A stretch of DNA of 64,000 nucleotides from Rhodopseudomonas palustris. GTDB lineage: Bacteria > Pseudomonadota > Alphaproteobacteria > Rhizobiales > Xanthobacteraceae. The stretch covers positions 1 through 64,000 of the forward strand of contig NZ_QYYD01000001.1 in the NCBI RefSeq assembly GCF_003591005.1. Reading direction: 5' to 3'. Shown in pieces: positions 9,027 to 19,339 of this stretch. Every line of letters begins with the position of its first letter. Positions within the stretch are counted from its first letter, which is position 1. The notes under the pieces are model-generated. The model saw only the letters and a list, made by a program, of their open reading frames with translations, was not told the origin of the DNA and did not search any database. The translations under genes were made by a program, and so were the position numbers.

Positions 9027-9860
9027 TCAGGACGACGGCGTCGTCGCCGCGCTGTTGCCGAGCGACACGCGCCGCCAGATCGTGCCGGCGATCAGCACGA
9101 GGACACCCCCGCACAGCGCGAACAGATACTCGCCGACATGACCGGGCGTGCCGAAATCGGTCGCGAGCCCGATCGTGCGGAACAGCCGGTCGATCTGCGC
9201 GCCGGGACCGTCGAAGCTCAGCATCAGCGGATACACCGCCGGATCGGTCGCGATCACTTCGCCGGCGATCCAGCCGAGCAGCGCCGCGCCCAGCCATACC
9301 AACAGCGGCAGCTTCTCCAGCACCAGCATGATCAGCGCCGCGCCGGCGACGATCAGCGGCACGCTGATGGCGAGGCCGAGGATCAACAGCGGCACGCTGC
9401 CATTGGCGGCCGCCGCGACGGCGATGACGTTGTCGAGGCTCATGATGATATCGGCGACGACGACAATCTGCACCGCGTGCCAAAGATGCCTGCCGGATTT
9501 GACGCTGTCCTCGTCCTCGTTGTCCGGCACCAGCAGCTTGGCGGCGATCACCAGCAGCGCCAGGCCGCCGATCAGCTTGAGATACGGCCACTCCATCAGG
9601 GTGGCGACGATGCCGGTGAAGATGATGCGCAGGAAAACGGCGGCGCCGGCGCCGAGGATCATGCCCCAAAGCCGATGCTGGGCATTGAGGCCGCGGCAGG
9701 CGAGCGCGATCACCAGCGCGTTGTCGCCGGACAGCAGCACGTTGATCCAGATGATCTTGCCGACGGAAAGCCAGAACGCAGGCTGATGCAGGTCGCTTTT
9801 GAACTGGGCGATCAGACCCGACAGGGTCGCGGGATCAAAGATGCTCAGAACCCAGTCCAC
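9027..9860 (-). CDS. TerC-family integral membrane protein
   Basis: A 277-aa inner-membrane protein with seven or more hydrophobic segments. Two internally similar acidic membrane motifs, VLLSGDNALVIAL near residue 41 and DIIMSLDNVIAVA near residue 138, are characteristic of the TerC fold, thought to handle metal ions such as Mn2+ or to help load metal into exported proteins. No tellurite genes are nearby, so resistance should not be inferred. It lies about 70 bp beyond ndk on the same strand and has its own terminator. Confidence 0.85.
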   Translation of the reverse strand: MDWVLSIFDPATLSGLIAQFKSDLHQPAFWLSVGKIIWINVLLSGDNALVIALACRGLNAQHRLWGMILGAGAAVFLRIIFTGIVATLMEWPYLKLIGGLALLVIAAKLLVPDNEDEDSVKSGRHLWHAVQIVVVADIIMSLDNVIAVAAAANGSVPLLILGLAISVPLIVAGAALIMLVLEKLPLLVWLGAALLGWIAGEVIATDPAVYPLMLSFDGPGAQIDRLFRTIGLATDFGTPGHVGEYLFALCGGVLVLIAGTIWRRVSLGNSAATTPSS

Positions 9861-9931
9861 AGCCCCTCACCGCGTTGGAAAAATGGCCGCGGCCGCTCGT
9901 GAGCGGTCCGCGACCATGGTCGTCACAACGT

Positions 9932-10354
9932 TCAGCCGACGATTTCGTTGCCGGCGAAGAACTGCGCGATTTCGATCGCGGCGGTCTCAGGAGCGTCCGA
10001 ACCGTGCACCGAGTTTTCGCCGATCGACTTGGCGTGCAGCTTGCGGATGGTGCCGTCGGCGGCCTTCGACGGGTCGGTGGCGCCCATCACGTCGCGATAC
10101 TTGGCGATCGCGCCCTCGCCTTCGAGCACCTGCACCACGACCGGGCCGGAGGTCATGAAGTCGACCAGCTCGCCGAAGAACGGGCGTTCCTTGTGCACGG
10201 CGTAGAAGGTCTCGGCCTGGCCGCGGGTCATGTGGATCCGCTTCTGCGCCACGATGCGCAGACCGGCCTTTTCGATCAGGGCGTTGATCGCGCCGGTGAT
10301 GTTGCGCTCGGTCGCGTCGGGCTTGAGGATCGAGAAAGTCCGCTGAATCGCCAT
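9932..10354 (-). CDS. ndk: Nucleoside diphosphate kinase
   Basis: Balances (d)NTP pools by transferring phosphate between nucleoside di- and triphosphates through a phosphohistidine. The 140-aa product is exactly family length. It begins [18 protein letters not shown] and contains [12 protein letters not shown], in which His117 is the catalytic residue. The ATG at 10354 was chosen; upstream in-frame residues are not conserved in character. Confidence 0.97.
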   Translation of the reverse strand: MAIQRTFSILKPDATERNITGAINALIEKAGLRIVAQKRIHMTRGQAETFYAVHKERPFFGELVDFMTSGPVVVQVLEGEGAIAKYRDVMGATDPSKAADGTIRKLHAKSIGENSVHGSDAPETAAIEIAQFFAGNEIVG

Positions 10355-10518
10355 GGATGGTCCTTGAAAGTGAGGGCTGGAGTGAGTTGCGCGGCTTATA
10401 TCGGCGCCGCCGCGCTCCGGCAAGCCGGCGGCCCGCCCCGCGCCGGCAAAACTCGCCAAACCTTACATTCGCTGCCTCGCCGGTTGCGTTTGCCGCCCGT
10501 CCCGGTCAAAACCCGCCC

Positions 10519-12396
10519 ATGCTCACCCTGTCCGACATATCGGTCCGGATCGCCGGACGGCTGCTGATCGACCAAAGCACCGTGCAGATCGCGCCCGGCG
10601 CGCGGGTCGGCTTCATCGGCCGCAACGGCGCCGGCAAGTCGACGCTGTTTCACGCCATCCGCGGCGAGCTCGCGACCGAGACCGGTCGCATCACCATGCC
10701 GCCGCGCTGGACCGTCGGCAGCCTCGCGCAGGAAGCGCCGAATGGCCCCGAGACGCTGATCGAGGTGGTGCTGAAAGCCGACCTCGAGCGCCACGCGCTT
10801 TTGGCGGAGGCCGAGACCGCGCACGATCCGCACCGCATTGCGGAGATTCAGACCCGGCTGGTCGACATCGACGCGCATTCGGCGCCGGCGCGCGCTGCTG
10901 CCATCCTCAGCGGCCTTGGCTTTTCGGCCGAGGACCAGCTGCGCTCCTGCTCGGAATTTTCCGGCGGCTGGCGGATGCGGGTGGCGCTGGCGGCGACGCT
11001 GTTCGCGGCGCCGGATCTGTTGTTGCTCGACGAGCCGACCAACTACCTCGATCTCGAAGGCACGCTGTGGCTCGAGGATCACCTCGCCAACTATCCGCGC
11101 ACGGTGATCGTCATCAGCCACGATCGAGATCTGCTCGACACCTCGGTCAACGAGATCCTGCATCTCGATCGCGGCCGGCTGGTACATTTCCGCGGCACCT
11201 ACTCGGCCTATGCGGAATTCCGCGCCAACAAGGAAGCGCTCGACGCCAAGAATGCCAAGCGCGAGGAAGCCCGCCGCAAACACCTGCAGGCGTTCGTCGA
11301 CCGCTTCAAGGCCAAGGCCTCGAAGGCGCGGCAGGCGCAGTCCCGCGTCAAGATGCTGGAGAAGATGAAGCCGGTGACGCGACTGGTCAGCGACGACGTG
11401 CCGGACATCGTGTTTACGCCGCCGGAGAAGACGCTGTCGCCGCCGATCCTCGCCGCCGACAACGTCACCGTCGGCTACGACCGCGCGCAGCCGGTGCTGC
11501 GCAACGTCACGCTGCGGGTCGACACCGAGGACCGCATCGCGCTGCTCGGCGCCAACGGCAACGGCAAGTCGACGCTGGTCAAGCTGCTGGCGGATCGGCT
11601 GAAGCCGTTCTCCGGCGCGGTGACCCGCGCCGACAAACTATCCGTCGCGTACTTCGCCCAGCACCAGCTCGACGAACTCAATCCCGACGGCTCGCCCTAC
11701 GATCACATCCGCCGGCTGATGCCGGACGCGCCGGAGAGCAAGGTCCGGACCCGGGCCGGCACCATGGGCTTTTCCGGCAAGGCCGCCGATACGCTGGTGA
11801 AGAGCCTGTCGGGCGGCGAGAAGGCGCGCTTACTTCTCGGGCTCGCAACCTTCTTCGGCCCGAACATGATCATTCTCGACGAGCCGACCAACCATCTCGA
11901 CATCGACAGCCGCGCCGCGCTGGCCGAAGCGATCAACGACTTCCCCGGCGCCGTGATCATGGTGTCGCATGATCGCTATCTGATCGACGCCTGCGCCGAT
12001 CAGCTCTGGGTCGTCGCCGATCACAAGGTCAAACCGTATGACGGCGACCTCGACGACTATCGCCGCGCCGTGTTGTCGTCGCGCGGCGGTCGCCCCGCGC
12101 GCGATCCCAAGGAGCGCAGCGACAGCGCCGCGTCCACTAAGCCGTCACAGCCGCGGCCGAAGAAAGCGGTGCCGCTGAAGCAGCAAATCGCAGACGCCGA
12201 ATCCGAGATCGAGCGCATCACCGCGATCATCGACAAGATCGACGCCGCCCTCGCGATCCCCGACCTGTTCACCCGCGACCCCAAACAAGCCGCACAGTTG
12301 TCAACGGCCCGCGCCAACGCCCAGGCGGCGCTGCACAAGGCGGAAGAGCAATGGCTAGAGGCGAGCGCGGCGATGGATGGGGCGCAGGGGGCGTAG
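10519..12396 (+). CDS. ABC-F family ATPase (Uup/EttA-like)
   Basis: A soluble 625-aa protein with two ABC domains in tandem and no membrane segments, typical of ABC-F translation factors that act on the ribosome. Walker A motifs are GRNGAGKST (residues 34-42) and GANGNGKST (about 345). Signature motifs are FSGGWRMR (about 150) and LSGGEKARL (about 430), with a basic linker between the domains rich in KAKASKARQAQSR. A lysine- and glutamate-rich coiled coil follows at the C terminus, as in Uup. The ATG at 10519 starts directly at the first ABC domain. Which subfamily it belongs to is uncertain. Confidence 0.9.
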   Translation: MLTLSDISVRIAGRLLIDQSTVQIAPGARVGFIGRNGAGKSTLFHAIRGELATETGRITMPPRWTVGSLAQEAPNGPETLIEVVLKADLERHALLAEAETAHDPHRIAEIQTRLVDIDAHSAPARAAAILSGLGFSAEDQLRSCSEFSGGWRMRVALAATLFAAPDLLLLDEPTNYLDLEGTLWLEDHLANYPRTVIVISHDRDLLDTSVNEILHLDRGRLVHFRGTYSAYAEFRANKEALDAKNAKREEARRKHLQAFVDRFKAKASKARQAQSRVKMLEKMKPVTRLVSDDVPDIVFTPPEKTLSPPILAADNVTVGYDRAQPVLRNVTLRVDTEDRIALLGANGNGKSTLVKLLADRLKPFSGAVTRADKLSVAYFAQHQLDELNPDGSPYDHIRRLMPDAPESKVRTRAGTMGFSGKAADTLVKSLSGGEKARLLLGLATFFGPNMIILDEPTNHLDIDSRAALAEAINDFPGAVIMVSHDRYLIDACADQLWVVADHKVKPYDGDLDDYRRAVLSSRGGRPARDPKERSDSAASTKPSQPRPKKAVPLKQQIADAESEIERITAIIDKIDAALAIPDLFTRDPKQAAQLSTARANAQAALHKAEEQWLEASAAMDGAQGA

Positions 12397-12477
12397 CAAG
12401 AGCTGGTCAGCGAACCGCCGGCGATCGAAAGCGTGGCCGGACACTCGGCCGATGATATCGGCGCAAACCTCACCCCG

Positions 12478-12567
12478 CGTCATGCCCGGCCTCGTGCCGG
12501 GCATCCACGCCTTACAGCGTTAGCGCGGCATAAGGCGTGGATGGCCGGGACAAGCCCGGTCATGACG
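12478..12567. repeat. Palindromic intergenic repeat, family A
   Basis: Starts CGTCATGCCCGGC and ends GCCCGGTCATGACG, with inner arms ATCCACGCCTTA/TAAGGCGTGGAT. It sits between the ABC-F gene and tRNA-Pro. Confidence 0.85.
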
Positions 12568-12709
12568 AGAGTACTGAGCAAGTAATTGCGTCGAGCAGCA
12601 GGCAGGAAGCCGGAGATAAAGTCGTCTCGCTGCGGTCGAATGCGGCGGTCCGAGATTTCCTCAGTGATGCTGCGTCGGCAGACATCCCAGACGGACATTC
12701 TGCGAATGG

Positions 12710-12784
12710 TCGGAGCGAAAGGATTTGAACCTTCGACCCCTAGTCTCCCAGACTAGTGCGCTAACCGGGCTGCGCCACGCTCCG
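12710..12784 (-). tRNA. tRNA-Pro (anticodon GGG)
   Basis: Read on the minus strand, the acceptor arms CGGAGCG/CGCTCCG, a GCGC D-stem, the anticodon stem CTAGT/ACTAG with loop CTGGGAG (anticodon GGG) and a T-arm GAAGG-TTCAAAT-CCTTT form a complete cloverleaf of 75 nt including the discriminator A. CCA is not encoded. It would read CCC and CCU proline codons. Confidence 0.95.
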
Positions 12785-12879
12785 ATGCCGTTTCGGCCCT
12801 GATGCTGTAGCGGCGAATGGCCGGCGGCGCAAGGCGGCTGGCGTCAATTCGCGGGTCGCAGACGGCCGAAACCGGACCC

Positions 12880-13674
12880 CTACCCGTCCTTCATCACCGC
12901 ATCGAGCGCCTCGCGGCACGCGATCAGGTCTTGCAGCACTGCCCGCAGCGGCGCCAGGTCGACCGGCGGCCGTGCCGGCTCGGCTCGCGACTGCGGCAGA
13001 TCGAGCGGCGGCAGTTTCAGGCGCGGCGGTGCCGGATGATCGTCGTCCTCGTCGTCGTGGGATTTGAAGCCGGGCCCGTCATTCGGCTCGTCCAAGACGG
13101 AGGCGTCGAACGCGGGCTCGTCGAGTTCTTCGTCAAACTCCGCAGCCCGCGCGGAGGCGCCAAACCTCGGCTCGTGCCGGTCCGCGGGGTGGGACTCCGG
13201 CCGCGTGGGCCGGCTCGGCGCAGGAGCCGCCGCGGCGCGCAGGTCCGGCTCGGCCATCGCGGCGTGCAGGTCGAGCCCCTCGTCCTCGCCCTCGTAATCA
13301 TCGTCGTCGAGATCGATGCCGTGGCCGAGCGCGGGCTCGTAATCCTCCTCCGCGACGCTGCGGCCGATCGCTTCCTCGACCGCGCCGAACGTCGCGCTGG
13401 CCTCGCTGTCGGCAAGGCGCTGCACCGACTTGATGCCGTGCTCCTTGAGGATGCGCTGGACGCCGCGGATGGTGTAGCCTTCGCCGTACAACAGACGGCG
13501 GATGCCCTTGAGCAGGTCGACGTCATCCGGCCGGTAGTAACGCCGGCCGCCCGACCGCTTCATCGGCTTGATTTGCGAGAACCGCGTCTCCCAAAATCGC
13601 AGCACGTGCTGCGGAATGTCGAGCTCGGCGGCGACTTCGCTAATCGTTCGGAATGCATCCGGCGCTTTGTCCAA
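12880..13674 (-). CDS. MerR-family transcriptional regulator
   Basis: A 264-aa protein with an N-terminal MerR winged helix ([19 protein letters not shown], residues 11-29, then [14 protein letters not shown]). The rest is a long acidic, proline-rich and probably disordered tail with no cysteines suited to metal sensing. Members of this size next to ihfA are widely conserved in rhizobia but their ligand is unknown. Last gene of the plsX-fabH-ihfA-merR series, 15 bp after ihfA. Confidence 0.88.
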   Translation of the reverse strand: MDKAPDAFRTISEVAAELDIPQHVLRFWETRFSQIKPMKRSGGRRYYRPDDVDLLKGIRRLLYGEGYTIRGVQRILKEHGIKSVQRLADSEASATFGAVEEAIGRSVAEEDYEPALGHGIDLDDDDYEGEDEGLDLHAAMAEPDLRAAAAPAPSRPTRPESHPADRHEPRFGASARAAEFDEELDEPAFDASVLDEPNDGPGFKSHDDEDDDHPAPPRLKLPPLDLPQSRAEPARPPVDLAPLRAVLQDLIACREALDAVMKDG

Positions 13675-13689
13675 ATGCAGTCTCCTAAA

Positions 13690-14067
13690 TCAGTTGCCGG
13701 CCGATCCGGACGCGGTTTCGGACTTGTCGTCCGCCGTCGCACTCGACGACATCGGCGCGCCCGCCGCGCCATTGGCGTTGATACGCTGCTTGAGAATCGC
13801 CGACGGCTTGAACACCATCACCCGCCGCGGTGAGATCGGCACTTCTGTCCCGGTCTTGGGATTGCGGCCGATGCGCTGGCCCTTCTGCCGGACCAGAAAC
13901 GAACCGAACGACGACAGCTTCACCGTCTCGCCCTTCTCCAGGCAGTCGGTGATCTCCTTCAACACCAGTTCGACAAATGCCGACGATTCCGTGCGCGACA
14001 GACCCACCTTCTGATAGACGGCCTCGCATAAATCGACACGTGTGACTGTTCTTCCGGTCCCGCTCAT
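13690..14067 (-). CDS. ihfA: Integration host factor subunit alpha
   Basis: A 125-aa nucleoid protein that bends DNA with IHF-beta. The conserved body ([18 protein letters not shown], then [19 protein letters not shown] with the minor-groove arm proline at RNPKTG) matches IHF-alpha. The C-terminal 25 residues beyond the DNA-binding core are rich in Ala and Ser and longer than in E. coli. A candidate promoter lies just upstream at 14109-14137. Confidence 0.94.
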   Translation of the reverse strand: MSGTGRTVTRVDLCEAVYQKVGLSRTESSAFVELVLKEITDCLEKGETVKLSSFGSFLVRQKGQRIGRNPKTGTEVPISPRRVMVFKPSAILKQRINANGAAGAPMSSSATADDKSETASGSAGN

Positions 14068-14108
14068 CGCCCGCCCCGCCTCACGGCGAAATGAAAAAAC
14101 CCGTGCTG

Positions 14109-14137
14109 AAACTATGAGGTTAACAAGCGGCGGTCAA
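14109..14137 (-). promoter_or_regulatory. Candidate sigma-70-type promoter of ihfA
   Basis: On the minus strand TTGACC, a 17-bp spacer and TAGTTT precede the ihfA start by about 40 nt. The -35 is good and the -10 imperfect. It implies that ihfA-merR can be expressed separately from plsX-fabH. Confidence 0.45.
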
Positions 14138-14202
14138 CCTCCGGCAGCATTCAGAATAGCACGGAACGCAATGGAAATGCTGTTAAAACTTTACCCGCGC
14201 AA

Positions 14203-15180
14203 CTACCAGCGGAGCAGCGCGGCACCCCAGGTGAAGCCGCCGCCCATGGCCTCGAGCAGCACCAAATGGCCCTTCTGGATGCGTCCATCGGCGACTGCGG
14301 TGGCCAAAGCGAGCGGAATCGACGCCGCCGACGTGTTACCGTGGCGATCCACGGTCATCACCACCTTCTGCGGCGCAATATGAAGCTTTTGTGCCGAGGC
14401 ATCGATGATGCGCTTGTTGGCCTGATGCGGAACGAACCAATCGACATTGTCGGCGCTGGTGCCGCTGGCGTTGAACGCGTCGACGATCACGCCGGTGATC
14501 ATGCCGACCGCGTGCTTGAACACTTCGCGACCTTCCATCCGCAGATGCCCGGTGGTCTGCGTCGTCGAAGGCCCGCCGTCGACATAGAGCTTGTGCTTGT
14601 GTGCGCCGTCGGAGCGTAGATGCGTGGTGAGCACGCCGCGATCCGCCGACGTACCCCACCCGCTTTGCGCTTCGAGCACGATCGCGCCCGCGCCGTCGCC
14701 GAACAGCACGCAGGTGCCGCGGTCATTCCAGTCGAGGATGCGCGAGAACGTCTCGGCGCCGATCACCAGTGCGCGCTTAGCAGAGCCGGCGCGCAGGAAG
14801 TTATCAGCAGTCGCCACAGCAAACACGAAGCCGGAGCACACCGCCTGAATATCGAACGCGACGCCGTGATGAATGCCGAGCGCGGCCTGGACCTGGGTGG
14901 CGGTCGCCGGAAACGTGTGATCCGGCGTCGAGGTTGCAAGCACGATCAGATCGATCGATTGCGCGTCGATGCCTGCATTGGCGAGCGCGGCCTCGGCCGC
15001 CTTGGTGGCGAGGTGCGAGGTGTATTCGCCCTCGGCCGCGATGTGGCGCTCGCGGATGCCGGTGCGCTGCACGATCCACTCGTCGGAGGTGTCGACCTTC
15101 GCGGCCAATTCGGCGTTGGTGAGGACCTTCTTTGGAAGATAGGCCCCACAGCCCAGAACCACCGAACGAACCACAGTCAC
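14203..15180 (-). CDS. fabH: Beta-ketoacyl-ACP synthase III
   Basis: Starts fatty-acid synthesis by condensing acetyl-CoA with malonyl-ACP. The 325-aa protein has the complete catalytic triad: Cys115 in AVCSGF, His252 in PHQANKRI and Asn282 in HGNTSAAS. Its ATG overlaps the plsX stop by 4 bp, so the two are probably translationally coupled. Confidence 0.97.
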   Translation of the reverse strand: MTVVRSVVLGCGAYLPKKVLTNAELAAKVDTSDEWIVQRTGIRERHIAAEGEYTSHLATKAAEAALANAGIDAQSIDLIVLATSTPDHTFPATATQVQAALGIHHGVAFDIQAVCSGFVFAVATADNFLRAGSAKRALVIGAETFSRILDWNDRGTCVLFGDGAGAIVLEAQSGWGTSADRGVLTTHLRSDGAHKHKLYVDGGPSTTQTTGHLRMEGREVFKHAVGMITGVIVDAFNASGTSADNVDWFVPHQANKRIIDASAQKLHIAPQKVVMTVDRHGNTSAASIPLALATAVADGRIQKGHLVLLEAMGGGFTWGAALLRW

Positions 15181-16238
15181 GAGACAGCCTCCTGCGCGGT
15201 CGGCGCCATGACCAGCGCGCCTGCGTCACGATTGAGCGTTTGATTGATCTTGGTCAGGAGATCGTAGCGGACCATGTCATAGCCAACATCGACCGCATAG
15301 GCAAAGCCGTCGGCGCTGGTTCCGCCATGGCTCTTGACCACGATTCCGTTAAGTCCGAGGAAGACGCCGCCGTTGGACTTGTTGGGGTCCATCTTGTCCC
15401 GCAAAGCCTTGAAAGCGTCGCGGGCGAACAGATAGCCGATCCTCGAGCGCCAGGTCCGGGACATCGCGGCGCGGAGATATTCGGAAAGCTGGCGCGCCGT
15501 TCCTTCGGCGGCCTTCAGGGCGATATTGCCGGAGAAGCCTTCGGACACGATCACGTCGGCAGCGCCCTTGCCGATGCCGTCGCCCTCGACGAAGCCGATG
15601 AACTCGAAGCGCTGCGAATTCATCGCGCGCAGCAGCTCGGCGGCTTCGCGGATTTCTTCGCCGCCCTTGATTTCCTCGACGCCGATATTGAGCAGGCCGA
15701 CGGTCGGGCGTTCAAGATCGAACAGCACGCTGGCCATCGCGGCGCCCATGACGGCAAGGGCCTTGAGATGGTGCGCATCGCCGCCGATCGTGGCCCCGAG
15801 ATCGAGCACCACCGAATCGCCGCGCATCGTCGGCCAGGTCGCGGCGATCGCCGGGCGGTCAATGCCCGGCAGGGTGCGCAGGCAGAATCGCGCCATCGCC
15901 ATCAGCGCGCCGGTGTTGCCGGCCGAGACGGCGACGTCAGCATCGCCCTTTTTCACCGCCTCGATCGCCTGCCACATCGACGATTTGTAGCGACCGCGCC
16001 GCAACGCCACGCTCGGCTTGTCGTGCATCGCCACCGCGACGTCGGTATGGATCACCTTCGCGGCGTTCTTCAGTGCAGGCTGGGCCGCCAGCTCCTTGTT
16101 GATCGCGGCACTGTCGCCGAACAGCAGGAATTCGGCATCGGGATGCCGACCAAGAGCGATTGCGGCGCCGGGGACGACGACCGAGGGACCGAAGTCGCCA
16201 CCCATGGCGTCCAGTGCGATTCGAACCTTCTGAGGCAT
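15177..16238 (-). CDS. plsX: Phosphate acyltransferase PlsX
   Basis: Converts acyl-ACP to acyl-phosphate, feeding PlsY for phospholipid synthesis. The 353-aa protein begins [13 protein letters not shown], the hallmark N terminus of PlsX, and continues with [13 protein letters not shown] and [13 protein letters not shown]-type motifs. It heads the plsX-fabH pair. The 225 bp upstream up to the DUF177 gene hold no other gene. Confidence 0.96.
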   Translation of the reverse strand: MPQKVRIALDAMGGDFGPSVVVPGAAIALGRHPDAEFLLFGDSAAINKELAAQPALKNAAKVIHTDVAVAMHDKPSVALRRGRYKSSMWQAIEAVKKGDADVAVSAGNTGALMAMARFCLRTLPGIDRPAIAATWPTMRGDSVVLDLGATIGGDAHHLKALAVMGAAMASVLFDLERPTVGLLNIGVEEIKGGEEIREAAELLRAMNSQRFEFIGFVEGDGIGKGAADVIVSEGFSGNIALKAAEGTARQLSEYLRAAMSRTWRSRIGYLFARDAFKALRDKMDPNKSNGGVFLGLNGIVVKSHGGTSADGFAYAVDVGYDMVRYDLLTKINQTLNRDAGALVMAPTAQEAVS

Positions 16239-16464
16239 ACAGTCCGGAGACCCGTTCGCTCGCGGTCAGAAGCGCTCGACCGCAACTTGATAATGCCCGA
16301 AGGCACTTGAGCGTGCAGCGCCACACGCCGATCGGGCCGGACAATAGCCGTTCTCGGCTCCGATACAACATCTTGACCGGGCAGATTTAAGTCGCATTCC
16401 GGGACAGAAAGATACGGCGCAGCGGCGAATCCTCGCCTTCTGACCAGCTGATGGCGGTACGGTC

Positions 16465-17028
16465 CTAATCGCCCTTCGGCTTACGCTTCGATCCCGGCTC
16501 GGCCGATGCCTTGAGCGCGCCGAGCGCAGCAAACGGATGTTCGTCGGGATCGTCGGCCTCGACGATCGGCTCGAACACCGCGTCAGGCTTGCGTGGATAG
16601 GGATTGATGCCGAGAAACAACGCATCGGCTGCGACCCGGCCAAGATCGATCACGCCACGGTCGATCGCCTCAGGCGGATCGCCGGGGTCCGGCTCGCCGT
16701 CGTCGTCGACGGTCTCGGACAGTTCGCGAATCTGCTCCGGCGGCACGAACATCAGGTCGATGGCCTCATCGATCGTGCTCTGCATCGGCTCGAGCGTCAC
16801 CACGCACGTCTGGCCGATACTGGCCCGCACCCGGCCGGTGACATGAATGCGATTGCCGCTCAGCGGCGTCACATCGAACGACGCCTTCGCCGACGAAATG
16901 TCGTTCAATTCGCCGAGCACCGCCAGCGCCGCGCGCTCGGCCTCGTTCGCCTCGATCTCGCGATGCAGCCCGGTGTCCGGAATCTGCATCACCACCACTG
17001 GCACGCGCCAGGGATTATCGCCGCTCAT
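16465..17028 (-). CDS. DUF177 (YceD-like) protein
   Basis: A 187-aa cytoplasmic protein of the YceD/DUF177 family, which in many bacteria sits next to rpmF-plsX-fabH and has been linked to 23S rRNA or ribosome assembly. Here rpmF is absent from the neighbourhood but plsX follows. The centre (GRVRASIGQTCVVTLEPMQ) resembles the family motif around a conserved cysteine. Acidic C-terminal half with a basic end. The function is inferred from family only. Confidence 0.8.
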   Translation of the reverse strand: MSGDNPWRVPVVVMQIPDTGLHREIEANEAERAALAVLGELNDISSAKASFDVTPLSGNRIHVTGRVRASIGQTCVVTLEPMQSTIDEAIDLMFVPPEQIRELSETVDDDGEPDPGDPPEAIDRGVIDLGRVAADALFLGINPYPRKPDAVFEPIVEADDPDEHPFAALGALKASAEPGSKRKPKGD

Positions 17029-17043
17029 CGTTGATCCTTCGGC

Positions 17044-17583
17044 TCAATCTGCCGGCAGCGCGGGAAACCGCAATTCGCCGGCCCGCAATTTCGGCGGCTC
17101 GACGGCGTCGAGCGTTTCGATCGCCTGGCGCACATAGGACGTCAGCCGTCGCGCATTTTCAATATCGGCGCCGTTGAGAACGTTCCGGTTGAGCGCGATC
17201 GCCAGCGCCTCGTCGCCTTCGGTCATCGCCAGATCGTACGCTGCCGAGCGGCCGTAGAACGCTTCGCCGAACGCCTGCATCCGCTTGGGCACCGACAGAT
17301 CACCGACGCCGAGCTCGCGCAGATTGGCGTCGAGATCGCTGCAAAAGTAATCGAACAGCGCCTGGGCGAAGGGCGAGGCGTCCTGGACCGCCCGGATTCG
17401 CCGCAGCACCAGCCACAGATGCACGACGATCATCTCGAACCGGCCGTTTACTGTGTCGGCTACGCCATACTGCTGGTAAAACGCCGGCGCGCGCGCCTGC
17501 GCCACGATCATGCCATAGATCGCCTCGATGGTGCCGCGCGACGGCGTCCGGGGCGGACGGAAGTGGTTGAACGGCCAGATCAT
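17044..17583 (-). CDS. Ubiquinol-cytochrome c chaperone family protein
   Basis: A 179-aa protein related to the CBP3/UQCC1 assembly factor of the cytochrome bc1 complex. It contains FYQQYGVADTVNGRFEMIVVH, cut here as FYQQYGVADTV then GRFEMIVVHLWLVLRR, the best conserved part of the family, and FDYFCSDLDANLRELGVGDL. The ATG at 17583 is preferred because the preceding residues are non-conserved and overlap bamE's promoter. It lies 15 bp before the DUF177 gene on the same strand. Confidence 0.87.
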   Translation of the reverse strand: MIWPFNHFRPPRTPSRGTIEAIYGMIVAQARAPAFYQQYGVADTVNGRFEMIVVHLWLVLRRIRAVQDASPFAQALFDYFCSDLDANLRELGVGDLSVPKRMQAFGEAFYGRSAAYDLAMTEGDEALAIALNRNVLNGADIENARRLTSYVRQAIETLDAVEPPKLRAGELRFPALPAD

Positions 17584-17681
17584 TGCGGGTTCCTGACGCG
17601 GGCCCTTCGGGATTGCAATCCGAATGCCTGCCCGGTACGTCAACGCCTTGCGAGATGCAAGGGGATGGAGCCTGCTTTCGG

Positions 17682-18158
17682 ATGAGACATTCGATCGAAC
17701 GAAGCCGTCGCGGCGGCCTGCGCGCGGCGGTCCGCCGTGGCATCGGCCCGGCGCTGGCGCTGGGACTGCTGGGCGCCGGCCTGTCGGCCTGTACATCCGA
17801 GCAATTCCAGAAGGGCTACATCCTGCCCACTGGGGCGCTCGAACAAATTCCGATCGGCGCCAGCCAGGATCAGGTGCTGATCGTGATGGGGACCCCCTCG
17901 ACGGTCGCGACGCTGAACGGTGAAGTGTTCTACTACATCTCGCAACGCGCCGAACGCCCGGTCGCGTTCATGCCGCAGAAGGTGGTCGATCAGCGCGTCA
18001 TCGCGATCTATTTCGACCAGAACCGCCAGGTTCGCCGCATCGCCAATTACGGCCTGCAGGACGGCAAGATCTTCGACTTCGTCAGCCGCACCACGCCGAC
18101 CTCCGGCCAGGAGATGAGCTATCTGGCGCCGCTGTTCAGGCTGATCAGCTTCCGCTGA
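17682..18158 (+). CDS. bamE: Outer-membrane assembly lipoprotein BamE (SmpA/OmlA)
   Basis: A 158-aa lipoprotein of the BAM complex that inserts beta-barrel proteins in the outer membrane. The N terminus has a basic start, a hydrophobic stretch and the lipobox LSAC near residues 27-30. The mature part shows the SmpA/OmlA fold with GYILPTGALEQIPIGASQDQ-like sequence, then VLIVMGTPST. The ATG at 17682 gives a normal signal peptide. Divergent from the bc1 chaperone gene. Confidence 0.9.
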   Translation: MRHSIERSRRGGLRAAVRRGIGPALALGLLGAGLSACTSEQFQKGYILPTGALEQIPIGASQDQVLIVMGTPSTVATLNGEVFYYISQRAERPVAFMPQKVVDQRVIAIYFDQNRQVRRIANYGLQDGKIFDFVSRTTPTSGQEMSYLAPLFRLISFR

Positions 18159-18195
18159 CGCCGGCTCGTCCGCGCCGCGCCTACAGCACGACGCC

Positions 18196-18221
18196 CAAGC
18201 GCCGCGACACAGCGGCGCTTG
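18196..18221. terminator. Perfect hairpin after bamE
   Basis: Ten-bp arms CAAGCGCCGC and GCGGCGCTTG enclose a 6-nt loop. It lies 37 bp after bamE and before the next gene. No T-run follows, so it may be a Rho-assisted or attenuating hairpin rather than a full intrinsic terminator. Confidence 0.5.
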
Positions 18222-18280
18222 CCGACCTGTGTTGCCGCATCTACGCTTCCTGAAAACAGAAAACGCAGGGAGCCAACGCC

Positions 18281-19276
18281 GTGACCCACCTTTCCCGCCG
18301 CCGCCTGGTCGGCGGAGCAGCAGCTTTGTCCGCAGCCGCCATCCTCCCCCGCAGCGCACTGGGCGACTGGCGGCCGACCGAGACCATCCGCATCATCGTG
18401 CCAGCTGCGGCGGGCGGCTCCACCGACGTGATGGGCCGGTTGCTCGGCCAGCAACTGCAGGCCGCGTGGGGACAATCGATCGTCGTCGAGAATCGCTCCG
18501 GCGGCGGCGGCACGATCGGCACCGCGGAGGCAGCGCGGCAGAAGGGCGACGGTCATACCATCCTGGTCGGCAACCCGGGCCCGAACGCGATCGCCTACAG
18601 CATCTTCAAGAACCTCAGCTACAAGCCCGATCAGCTGCAGCCGGTCTCCAACATGATCCGGATCCCGAACATCGTCTGCGCCCATCCGACGACCGGGCTG
18701 AAGTCGATTCCCGAGCTGATCGCGTATCTCAAGGCGAATCCGGACAAGCTGACCTGGGGCTCGTCCGGCGTCGGCCAGAGCCCGCATCTCACCGGCGCCT
18801 GGTTCTTGCAGCTCACCGGGCTGAAAATGACCCATGTGCCATTCCGCGGCGCCGGGCCGGCCTTGCAGGCCGCGCTCGGCGGCGACATCCAGATCCTGTT
18901 CGACAATCTCTATCCCAGCCTACCCCAGGTGCAGGACGGCAAGCTCACCGGGCTCGCCGTCACCACCACCGACCGCAGCGATCAGGCGCCGCAGCTGCCG
19001 ACGGTGCGCGAGAGCGCGCCGGAGCTCGACAAGTTCGATGTGTCGTCCTGGTTCGGCGTGTTCCTGCCGAAAGGCGCATCGCCCGAAATCGTCACCGCGC
19101 TGAACCAACAGATCAAGCTGGTGCTCGAACGCGACGACGTCAAAAAGAACATCGCCGCCATGGGCGCCCGCCCCGACTACGGCACCCCGCAGCAATTCCA
19201 GCAATTCGTCGAAGCCGAAACTGCGAAGTTCAAAGGTATCATCGATCGCGAAGGATTGCAGATGGAGGTGAAGTAG
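18281..19276 (+). CDS. Bug/TctC-family periplasmic solute-binding protein
   Basis: A 331-aa extracytoplasmic binding protein of the tripartite tricarboxylate transporter (TTT) family. A twin-arginine-like signal LSRRRLVGGAAALSAAA covers about residues 4-22. The mature part has IIVPAAAGGSTDVMGR and the ENRSGGGGTIGTA motif characteristic of Bug proteins. No TctA/TctB genes are near, so it is an orphan and its ligand unknown. The GTG start follows a GGGAG by about 8 nt. Confidence 0.9.
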   Translation: MTHLSRRRLVGGAAALSAAAILPRSALGDWRPTETIRIIVPAAAGGSTDVMGRLLGQQLQAAWGQSIVVENRSGGGGTIGTAEAARQKGDGHTILVGNPGPNAIAYSIFKNLSYKPDQLQPVSNMIRIPNIVCAHPTTGLKSIPELIAYLKANPDKLTWGSSGVGQSPHLTGAWFLQLTGLKMTHVPFRGAGPALQAALGGDIQILFDNLYPSLPQVQDGKLTGLAVTTTDRSDQAPQLPTVRESAPELDKFDVSSWFGVFLPKGASPEIVTALNQQIKLVLERDDVKKNIAAMGARPDYGTPQQFQQFVEAETAKFKGIIDREGLQMEVK

Positions 19277-19339
19277 CGGAGTGAGTCGGACTAGCTCGAT
19301 GCTCGGCATTGCCGGCAACGGGGCAAGCTCCACGTAGCC